Source of the DNA: Drosophila pseudoobscura
Lineage: Eukaryota > Arthropoda > Insecta > Diptera > Drosophilidae
Direction of reading: 5' to 3'
Length of the DNA stretch: 64,000 nt
Assembly (NCBI RefSeq): GCF_009870125.1
Contig: NC_046679.1
Span: 27,528,001-27,592,000 of the forward strand
Of this stretch, positions 49,431-58,820 are shown piece after piece (positions within the stretch are counted from its first letter, which is position 1; every line of letters starts with the position of its first letter). The notes below the pieces were generated by a model. That model ran no database searches, was not told the origin of the DNA, and saw only the letters and a program-made list of their open reading frames with translations. The position numbers and the translations under genes are program-made.

Positions 49431-50358
49431 ATTAAAATTTCTGAAATTTTGTCTCTGGGTATATATTTTCCATAGATTTTTCTAAGGGTATCCAAAGGGT
49501 ATCCTTGCGCTTTTCGCCGCCACATTTTCTTTTTCTCGCTGCCTTCTTTGTTCCACTTGCCGCTGCCTGCATGAAGGGGAAAAAGCTCATAAAACTTTTT
49601 CAATTTCACTTTAATTTCGCCGCCATTTCGCTCTCCATTCTCCCCGATCCGCTCCGCTCTCTCTCTCTCTCTCTCTGTCTCTTGGTAAATCTTCTCAACG
49701 CTTTATCTAGCAACAAAAGCATTTGTCGAATGGATAGGCCTCTCTCTTGGCTCTCTCTCTACTGTTTTTTAGTTGGAATATTCAATTATGAGCATTACCT
49801 TTTCCCCCATATAGAAATTATATCCGGGAACACGAAGGTTGAACGAATTCCTCTCGCCCTCTAATGACAATCAAATTAGCGGAGCATTTCTCCATTGGCG
49901 CCAGAAACTTTTTCCATTAAACGTACAGACCATTTTTTATTTTTTGTTTCAAACCATTTTTACACTTAAGTTTTCCCTCAAATAAATTGATTGGCCCCAA
50001 AGTTATGCCGTTGCTGAGTTTTTCCGCCTGTTTTATTGTCGGAATTGCACTTTGGGCCTCCAAGGGGATAAACTTTGTCTCCCTTTCGAATACGAGTGTT
50101 GTCCAGCGTCCTTTTGGGCGGCCATGCCCTTAATCAAAGTGTTTCGCCTCTAATTGAAGTTTCTTGTTATTCGATTTAATTTCATGTTCATAATCTTGCA
50201 CCGAACATACGATTAGGTTTTCGAGAGACAGAGAGGATTTGAAAGGTGGTTTTGTCCCTAACGGAGGAGCAGACAGTGCGTTACAAAAGTGTATGGAGCC
50301 CAAGGCAGGCACAGGGGAAGCTCGTTACAGGCGGGTTTCCAGAATAAAGGCAATAACT

Positions 50359-50385
50359 AACCGAGAAAAGCTGCTGCATGACGCG
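50359..50385 (+). repeat. Dispersed 27-bp motif copy
   Basis: This copy has AACCGAGAAAAGCTGC followed by TGCATGACGCG, with the central GGGGCA replaced by AAAAGC. Confidence 0.65.
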
Positions 50386-50797
50386 TGTTTGCCATGGTTC
50401 TTAGAAAAAATTCCAGAGGGAAGTGTTTAATGCATGAAATGTGGATGATATTGGATGATAGGAGTATTTAAGAGCTGAACAATGGATACAAAATAGTTTC
50501 AGGATGATATTTCACATTTCTGGGATGTTATTCCATGTTTAATCCTGGTATATCTGATTTCCTATATGGAATAAAAGATAGAAAAGGTATATCCATCGCG
50601 TAAAATGAGTCTTAAAATCATTTGAAACTTTTCGGAATGGTCTCTTTTATACCCATGAAACGCACTGTATGCCATCCATTGCCATTGCCGACTCTGGAAC
50701 ACGGACACGCATAATGCATTTTGGTTAACGATAACGACTCTCATTGACTAATTAGTGGCTTTGTAGTGGAGCCCAAATAGAGACTTGGCTTCCACTC

Positions 50798-50826
50798 AGC
50801 CGATGAGCCCTGCCGCATGACACGCG
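50798..50826 (+). repeat. Dispersed 27-bp motif, diverged copy
   Basis: This copy reads CCGATGAGCCCTGCC then GCATGACACGCG, with a 2-bp insertion before the terminal CGCG. Confidence 0.5.
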
Positions 50827-51325
50827 AGGCCCAAAGGGCACCTTTAACGATCATTTCTCTCTCTCTCTCTGTGTCTCTCCCTGTCTATAGGATTCTTGTT
50901 TGATTCGGAAGTGTAAAAGTCAAAAGGGGGGCTCCAAGCGGATGGCTGAGGTGGAAAAACGTCTAAATGGGGTGGGTTGGAGGGCGGGCGGGCGGGCGTT
51001 GGTGGGTTGGCAGTGTGCTGGGCGAACGTCATCGCATCATAAACATGAATAATTGCGATGCTTAACGGGCGTTGAAAGCTCTGGAGACTTGAGATGTGAA
51101 ACAGAGAAGTAGGTAGGTCCATCCTTCCGTAGTGCTTGTGTCTTTGCTGTGCCTACCCTGGATTGCTGAGGGTATGATGGTTTGGAGGGGAGTTGTTCCC
51201 CGTTTGCCAGGCAAAAGCTTAGAACTGAGGGACCTATCTCTTTAGGCTTCAAAAATGTTTCTAGTGGTTTCTGCTGCTTCCAGGCTTTGCCATTCCATGT
51301 GCCATCATCCCAGGCAAAAAGTCTC

Positions 51326-51352
51326 AACCGAGTGGCACTGCTGCATGACGCG
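51326..51352 (+). repeat. Dispersed 27-bp motif copy
   Basis: This copy differs from the copy at 51431 by two bases. Both are flanked by related sequence (GGCTTCAAAA with a nearby TTCTA), so the unit here is partly tandem. Confidence 0.8.
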
Positions 51353-51430
51353 AGATATATTTAAATGTTTTTTAGGCTTCAAAATCGCTTCTAAAATGTG
51401 TTTATATCGTTTCCCACTCAAAAAACACTA

Positions 51431-51457
51431 AACCGAGGGGCACTGCTGCACGACGCG
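51431..51457 (+). repeat. Dispersed 27-bp motif, near-consensus copy
   Basis: The consensus reads AACCGAGGGGCACTGC immediately followed by TGCATGACGCG. This copy has a single change (CACGACG for CATGACG). All clear copies in the window are on the plus strand. Confidence 0.8.
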
Positions 51458-51712
51458 TGAAGCTTTTAGCCTTCTTTGGCTTCCACTAGATTTTTGTATC
51501 GTTTTAGCAAAGGGTATCCCTTGATTCGACCCCTTTTCAGGCGCCCCATGTGCGTTCGTGCGCAAGTTCGAAGTTTGCCCACAGTTGAGGGGAGCACAGG
51601 CACTGTGGGGGAGGTTAGAGGTTACGGGGGTTATACATGAAAAGTAGCTTAACATTAGACAGGACGACATACGACACTTGTCGGGCAGTTCAGTGCCGTG
51701 GCTTTCCTTGCT

Positions 51713-51741
51713 GCAGCAGCAGCAGCAGCGGCAGCAGCAGC
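51713..51741. repeat. GCA trinucleotide repeat
   Basis: This is a run of GCA with a single GCG interruption, in non-coding DNA. Confidence 0.9.
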
Positions 51742-52639
51742 CGTCATTGACAGCCAACGAGTGTGACCCACCAAGGGAGAGCGAGAGAAAGGCAGGGGGG
51801 AACGAGAGGCAGAGAGAGAGAGGGAGATATATATAGATAGATAGATAGAGGGCTGACCTACTCTTCACTGTTCCCGCCCCCTTCCCCTTCTGCTCCCCCC
51901 CTGTAATCGTGTGCTGCTGCTGCTGCTGCATCGGATGTAAGCTCCTTCAGTGCTGCACTCGAATCCCCGCTGCCTTCTGCTGCCTCTTCATTGCCGTTGC
52001 ATTTGTGATTCGATTTGATTTGGCTGAATGGATAGATTATGGTCTTTCCCCCCCCCCCAACCCCCCCTCCCCCCTCCCCCTGCCCTGTATCCCATATCTA
52101 TATCGTATGGGAAATCTAGGTTAGTTGGAGATTGTAGCGTACAAGGGCTGCTGCTGATGGCTTTGGACCAAAAATATTAGTGCAATATTATCTGCACCCC
52201 CATTTCCCCCCCCGCATCTACTGATGCCCCCCCCCCCTCCCACATTTTCAGGCGTTTCAAAATATGATTTCCCCCACAATGAATGAATGGTATTAAAATT
52301 CCCATAATGGAATAGATTTCGAGTGGGCGCCTAATTAGTGGGGGATTTATGCACTCGTAATGGGAAGAATCCAGGATTAAGCTTTAATGAGAGAAAAAAA
52401 CGGGGGTTTTCCCTCTGGAGAGTGGATAAACTTTTATTTTATTCCTCGAAAAAGTTTTCCTTTTTTTGCAAGGCCTTAAAAAAAGATTTAATAAATATTT
52501 AAATTAGCCGCTAAGCCACACTGGGAAAGAGAGAAGACAGAACAGCAGGTCAAAAAGTAAACTAAAAAAAAAACTAATTGCAGGACCACAAAAAATAAAA
52601 ACTTTAACAAATGAGAAAAACTATAAAAAAACGAGGGGG

Positions 52640-53732
52640 AACGTTGTGAGTTGCTGCGGACACCGCAACTCTAGAGTTATACCCGATACTAAGTCAGTAT
52701 GGCTCTCCTCCGGCAGACGCCGCTAATATTGAACGACACGACAAAGAGTGCGTGCGAGAGAGACAGAAAATCAGTCTGAGCGTGACGTCGGGCGCTGCGT
52801 AACCACTGCAAATTGATTTGTTCCTTTTGGCTATAAAAGTGATCTGATCTGATCCAGATTCAGCAACCGGATAGATATGGTCATTCTCTATGATTCTGCG
52901 TTTTTAGTTTTCTCGAATCTGCAATATTGTGGATTCAACAGATTTTCGTCCTTTGTGTGGGCGGAAGGGGGTGGGGCGAAATTTTGAGATAAAGGTTTTA
53001 TAGTGAGATCTAACAGAAGTGCGGATACCAAATTTGGTTACTCTAGCTTTAATAGTCTCTGAGATATGTGAAGATCCCCAGATTTGCATCCTTTGCGGGG
53101 GCGGAAGGGGGTGTGGCGAAATTTTGAAACAAACTCGTCTCGGTCCGATATATTAGGAGTGTGGATACCAAATTTGGTTGCTCTAGCTTTTATAGTCTCT
53201 GAGATCTAGGCGCTAATGTTTTACCCTAAGCAAAGCCGCCTATGCTACGTGTGTGTTAGAGAGAGACAGGGCGAGAAAAAATGAAATTGTTTTCTTGATG
53301 CTGGCTATAATAATAATACGATCCAATTCAGATTCTGCAGTCTAAAAGATATGGTCATTCTCTACGATTCTGCGTTTTTTGTTTTATCTTATCGTCGAAA
53401 TTGTGGATGCCACAGATTTTCGCCCTTTGTGGGGGCGGAAGTGGGCGGGGCAAAGTTTTGAAATATTTTTGGAGCAGTGACATATCACAGAAGTCTGGAT
53501 CCAAAACATCGTTGCTCTAGCTCTTATAGTCTTTGAGCATTAGGCGCTGAAAGGGACGGACAGACGGACAGACGGACAGACAGACATGGCTCAATCGACT
53601 CGGCTATTGATGCTGATCAAGAATATATATACTTTATGGGGTCGGAAACGATTCCTTCTGGGCGTTACACACATCCACTTTTACCACAAATCTAATATAC
53701 CCCAATACTCATTTTGAGTATCGGGTATAAAA
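52640..53732. mobile_element. DINE-1/mini-me-like (Helentron-associated) non-autonomous element
   Basis: The element has subterminal inverted repeats of 14 bp (TTATACCCGATACT at 52677-52690 and its reverse complement at 53717-53730), a GACR microsatellite core (GGACGGACAGACGGACAGAC, about 53555-53586) and a 7-bp-stem hairpin close to its right end (ATACTCA-TTT-TGAGTAT, 53705-53721). Inside, a segment including GGCGGAAGGGGGTG and ATACCAAATTTGGTT is repeated three times. These are the hallmarks of Drosophila DINE-1/mini-me elements. It has no reading frame of its own. Boundaries are approximate. Confidence 0.75.
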
Positions 53733-55144
53733 ATATACTGGGTTTTTCCTACTTCGATTTCATTTCTATGAAAGTTTTCCACACAGAGAAAAGGCTCAAC
53801 TTTTTACTGGAAATTTTTCCTGGATTTTTTTTTTCGATTCGAATTTTTTCCACCAATTCTGCAACGAAATGTGTTCTTTTTGGAAACTCAATTTTGTTTG
53901 GGATTAGCCCTGGATGTTGCGGAAAAGTTTTCCACTTTATGAAGCTTTTCCTAGAACAGATTTTCTTTCGTTGGAAGATCAAGGAAAAACGTGAAATGTT
54001 TGTGGATTTTAAAGCCCAATTACAAAAATACTTTTATTAGCGTCTAAAGCAATTTCCGACAGATTTTTGCCAACATAAATTATCAACCTGCCAGCGAGCT
54101 TAGAGGGGTGGTAAAACTCAAGGGGGGTAGGGAAGTGTTGGCACCCTTTAAGCCCCTGACTCGTGACCTTTTTGGCAGCATTAAGAGTGATAATTCTCCC
54201 TCGAGAAACGAGAAGGAAGCAAGACTTTTATTATTTAATTTAACTCTGAAAACTTTTCGTGCTAATAAATTAAACACAGCAGGGGGCCAGCCACGCCCAC
54301 TCTTCAAGCACATATGCAAAAAAAAGAGGGAAAAAAGGGGGATTAAGTGCCAAAAGATTTTCCCTTTTTTCTGTGAGTTTTTCAATTGGATTTTCGTCAT
54401 TGCTAATAAAAATCAAATGAATCTTACGCCAGAGGGGGGGAGGGATAAGGAGCGGGGGGGGGGGGGAAACTACAGTTTGTGAAATGTTTTGATTCAATTA
54501 TTGCGCATATGGAAAAGGATACTGCAGGATGCAAGAGCAGACATTTATTCGTTTATATTTCGTTTGAAATTAAGCTGTAAGTCCTTGCTTTATTGAGAGA
54601 GAAGGAAAGACGCTTTGTGTGGAGGAAGCAAATTTGCATAATAAATCTATTTTCAATGGATTTTCGTTGCGTCCTTTAAAGCCAAAGACACACCCACCCC
54701 GCCCCCATCCTTTGGTGTGTTTCAGCTTGAAGCCGTCGCTGAGAAACTCTCAATTTCCATCCCTGTATCTGTATCTGTATCTGTGTGTACACTCTCATAT
54801 GTGCAACCATTCATCGCCTTAACTGCCGCTCAAAGTGGAAGGTTCTAGCTGCAATATTCAATGTTTTTCGTTTTTGTGTTTGATAGGGGGCAGGGGGGAG
54901 AGGGGGCGCCGAATGCGATTGAAGGGCGCCTTAAAAGGGGGATGGGGATGGGGTTTAGAAATGGAAGGGAAAAATGAATGCAATTTAAGGACTTTACTGG
55001 GGAAATTTGGGCGTAAAAACCTCATTAAAAACGGAAGAGCCACAGAAAAGCGACCGAGGGGCACTGCCGCATGATGCGTGAGATTATAGAAAATTAATAG
55101 AAAAGAGAATATAATTGTACCACTAAAATGTAGCTATAAAAATA
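53733..55144. other. Gene-free DNA
   Basis: No supported gene. A long G-tract lies near 54455, and one 27-bp motif copy is at 55052. Confidence 0.45.
55052..55078 (+). repeat. Dispersed 27-bp motif copy
   Basis: This copy reads GACCGAGGGGCACTGC then CGCATGATGCG. It lies just left of the 33-bp array and is preceded by AGCCACAGAAA, as is the copy at 55561. Confidence 0.75.
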
Positions 55145-55500
55145 CTAAAATTAGGTATAAATATGCGGAAAAAATATACCGAATTTGGTTATAAATATAC
55201 GGAAATATATATTGAAATTAGGTATAAATATAAAGAAATATATACAGAAATTAGGTATAAAAATCGGAAATATTTACATAAATTGGGTATAAATATGCGG
55301 AAATATTTACAGAAATTAGGTATAAAAATTCGGAAATATTTACAGAAATTGGGTATAAATATGTGGAAATATATATTGAAATTAGGTATAAATATGCGGA
55401 AACATTTACAGAAATTGGGTATAAATATGCGGAAATATTTAGTGAAACTAGGAATAAATATGCGGAAATATTTACTGAAATTAGGTATAAATATGCATAG
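55145..55500. repeat. 33-bp tandem array carrying TATAAATA
   Basis: About ten units of GAAATTAGGTATAAATATGC followed by GGAAATATTTACA lie head to tail. Because 33 is a multiple of three, the array is open on both strands; the resulting frames (153 and 103 codons) are repeat artefacts. Each unit has a TATAAATA word. Confidence 0.85.
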
Positions 55501-55560
55501 TATCTCAAAAAAGCCACAGAAAGTACCAAATCTTTCTCAGCAAAGAAAAGAACGCAAAAC

Positions 55561-55587
55561 AACCGATGGGCGCTGTTGCATGACGAC
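55561..55587 (+). repeat. Dispersed 27-bp motif copy
   Basis: This copy reads AACCGATGGGCGCTGT then TGCATGACGAC, immediately right of the 33-bp array. Confidence 0.65.
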
Positions 55588-55676
55588 TAATACGTATAAA
55601 AACGTGATCTTGGTCTGTTTATAAATGATTAGATTGTAAATAATGGTTGTATATGTCCCAAAAACCTCCTAAGCCC

Positions 55677-55703
55677 GACCGAAGAGTGCTGCTGTATTAA
55701 GAA
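55677..55703 (+). repeat. Dispersed 27-bp motif, degraded copy
   Basis: Only the left half (GACCGAAGAGTGCTGCTG) is recognisable; the TGACGCG end is lost. Confidence 0.4.
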
Positions 55704-57189
55704 TAATGATTCCGAAATGAACCTCCGACCTCCCCTCAAAATTCCACCCAAGAAAACACCTAACTCGGTTTTTTCTATAATTTTTATAATTTTTTGCAAC
55801 TTTATTATTTACTTAAATTTCATTTTTCTTCTTAAATGTCTGCCACTCTCCGCGTCTGATTTAATTTTTAGTTTTGTTTTTTTGTTACTGATTTTTCACT
55901 ATTTCTGTTTCATTTTAGTTTGGGGAACTTTCACTGGCTTTAAACACTAGAGAATCCCGTTACGCACACTTTTCCAATGCCATAAATTTTCATGAATTTT
56001 TCCCAGTTTTAATTATATCGTTATGCAGCACTCTATATAAATACTCGTATATGTATTATTATTACATATTATTTTATATGGTTTTCTTTTTTGTTGTTGT
56101 TTATTTCGCTATTTATGCTAGAGGTTTACATCATTACAATTGTGGATATATATATATTTATAGATGCATGTTTTTTTATATTTTCAATTGGTTTTTCCAT
56201 TTTCATTCCTGGATTCGGTTTTATTTGCCTCTGAATGCGTTTTTATATATATTTTACAAGTGGTTTTTCATGAAATTGTTTGCAATTTTCGCACCGTTTT
56301 CACTTTAATGATCTCTCTCTCGTTTTGCTCTTTTTTTTGTTTTAAATATAATTTCCATTTTAATTACAATTTTCGGGGCAATTGTTGAAATTATGAATAA
56401 CAGAACAGCAGGGGCGGGGGGAGGGGGGGGGGGGGTCTGAAAATTATGTATTTTTCCGACTGCTTATTTCTAATGGAATTTTTAACTACATTTCCACACA
56501 GAACTTCCTAGAAAAAGACAGACTGAGAGAGAGAGAGGGAGAGAGGGAGAGAGGGCGACGCTTGTACGAGTTTATATCGTTTCGTATTTAATTTTAATGG
56601 CTATATAAATATTTATTTAGTTACATAACAAAGTAGCCTGCATGCTTAATTCTAACAGTTTAAATTTCCTTTTGTTTTCCTCCTCCTCTCTCTGGCCAAA
56701 AGTTTAGTTTTTCCATTCAGAGCCACGGCCAGGAGGCCTCCTATACATGATTTGATTTCCTGTTCTGTTCTGTTCTGTTTCTGTTTCTGTGTGTGTTTTC
56801 CTCTGGAAATTGTATTTTCTCTGCTAAATTTCTTGTGTAGTAGATTATACATATTTCTGCCACTGCCTATAGTTTTTTTCTTCTATTTTTTCTTCTATTA
56901 TTTACACACAATAATCGTACTCGTACGCGTACACAATTTATAATTCAGTCTTTGGAAGAATAACATTTATGTTTCTGTTCTTTACTTTTTTTTTTGGTTT
57001 TTATTTTTTTCCTAGGTTTTCTACTGAATAATATTCGACTTTAATCTAGTAACAGAACGGAGTGGGGGCAGGGGGTAGATTTCGCTCCATAACTTGGAAT
57101 TTGTGAGTGTTTTTTATTGGTCCTAATCGGGTTTGAAAAGACAGACAGCTCGTTTCAGGGCTATAAAAGGAAAGCTGTGAAACAGTTAT

Positions 57190-58270
57190 TGGAAAACTAA
57201 TCGAATAAGTCTTGGAAATTGGTATAAATAATTGTAGAAATAATAGTGGAAAGAGTTAGTGTGAAATTGTGGTCGTAAAATAATAGGAAAATGGTCGAAA
57301 ATCTAGTGAAATAAAAGTCAAATTTATTATGAATTTTGTTCAAATTCAGGTCGAATTACGTTGAAATTCTGGTCGAAATAGTGGTTTAAAATGGTCTGCC
57401 AAAATTGTCTAAATAATAATAGAAAATGGCCGAAAAAATCTTTGAAAAATGTTGAAAGTGTCCAAAATAAAGGTCGAAAGTGGCGAAAAATATTGGTCGA
57501 ATTTTAATAGAATTTTTAGCAGAAATATTTGACGAAAAACTGGTCGAAATAAATGTGAAATGTGGTCATATTTGTGTTCTTCATATATGTAGTTCTAGAA
57601 AGTGGCTCAAAAGTGGTCGAAATATACCATTCAAATGGTTGAAAGTTGTCGAAATTGTTGTCGAAAGTGGTCGAAATAAAGGTAGAAATATAGGTCGAAA
57701 TGAAGGTCGAAAAAGTTCGAAATATAGGTCGAAAGTGGTGTAATAGTAGTATTACAAATATCGGTCGAATTAATGATCGAAAATGATAAGAATTTTGGTC
57801 GAAAGTAGTAGAAATATTGGCCAAAAACCTGGTATAAATAAATATAATATGTGGTAAAATTTAAGTTGTTGAAATAGTTGTAGAAAGTGGCTCAAAAGTG
57901 GTCGAAATATACCATTAAAATAGTCGACAATTTTCAGAAATAATGGTATAAAATTAGTGGGAATTTCCCTTTAAAATGGTTGAAAGTTGTCGGAATTGTT
58001 GTCGAAAGTGGTCGAAATAAAGGTCAAAATATAGGTCGAAAGTGGTCGAAATAATAATCGAAAATGGTCAAAATAATACTCATAATAATGGTCTAAATTG
58101 TAATCGAAAGTGGTTGATATAGGTCCAAATAAAGGTCGAAATATAGGTCGAAAGTGGTCGAAATATAGGTCGAAAGATAGGTCGATAGAGGTCGAAATAA
58201 TAATCGAAAATGGTCAAAATAATACACATAATAATGGTCTAAATTCGAATAGAAACTGCTCGATAGTTAA
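57190..58270. repeat. Degenerate (GGTCGAAA) array
   Basis: GGTCGAAA and GGTCGAAATA recur dozens of times, with longer composite blocks such as AAAGTGGTCGAAATAATAAT and ATGGTCAAAATAATAC repeated near 58030 and 58190. It lies just downstream of the Nlg1 stop. Confidence 0.85.
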
Positions 58271-58820
58271 ATTATCGCCAGGGACCAGTTGTCAAGTTCC
58301 TATCGAATCGAATTTCTTATAGGTTAACCGCTTTAAACACAAAGAAATCAAGAAAGCCCTGACCTAAAAATAAATCCCTATGATTTATGGCAAAGAATGA
58401 ATGTTTTTCCAAGTTGTGGGCGCTTTTCCTTGGGCGATAATGATTCCTAACAACAATCTCTAAGCTTTAGATATAACTATGTACAATATACAATGTATAT
58501 ATATATATGTATATACGATCTATATATGTAAAATCAACTAGCAACAAAGTTATGGCTTGGTCAGCGAGTATTAGCTTTGGATTTCAAATCCTGATACATC
58601 AGGACACATCGGCATTCACACACTTACGGCGCTATAGAGAGAGAGAGAGAGAGAGGCAATTAGATCTAACCATTCACCCAGGGGGACACTCACCGACAGC
58701 TGAAATTTGTAGGGGAAATGGAAAGGAAGGAGGGAGATGGGAGATGGTAGGGGGGGAGGGGGGCGTATAGGAGGGACTGTGCGCTTAGAGATCACATTTA
58801 AAACGCACGGTCAATTAATG
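58271..58820. other. Immediate 3' flank of Neuroligin 1 (probable 3' UTR)
   Basis: No coding frame. It contains TA- and GA-repeats (about 58496-58530 and 58637-58655) and a G-rich tract near 58750. On the minus strand it directly follows the Nlg1 stop, so it is probably transcribed. Confidence 0.5.

Larger units (their letters stand above)
49431..52629. other. Gene-free DNA holding a cluster of the 27-bp motif
   Basis: No supported protein gene. A 167-codon frame on the minus strand (51428-51931) is low-complexity over CAG and GA repeats and is not credible. Four motif copies lie between 50359 and 51457; a GCA repeat lies at 51713-51741 and a GATA repeat near 51830. C-tracts are frequent at 52050-52240. 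Confidence 0.45.
55501..57189. other. Gene-free DNA near the Nlg1 3' end
   Basis: No supported gene. It holds motif copies at 55561 and 55677, a G-rich tract near 56410-56436 and a GA-rich run at about 56522-56556. Part of it may be the distal Nlg1 3' UTR. Confidence 0.4.

Noticed and set aside
51428-51931. 167-codon minus-strand frame
   Set aside because: Composed of CAG-, GA- and C-rich repeat translation with no domain, conserved motif or splice context.
55163-55624. 153-codon frame (and 103-codon frame on the other strand)
   Set aside because: Both arise because the tandem unit is 33 bp; the peptide is the repeat unit read in frame.
55145-55703. CRISPR-like array (repeats with spacers)
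   Set aside because: Units are contiguous without unique spacers, and the genome is a fly.
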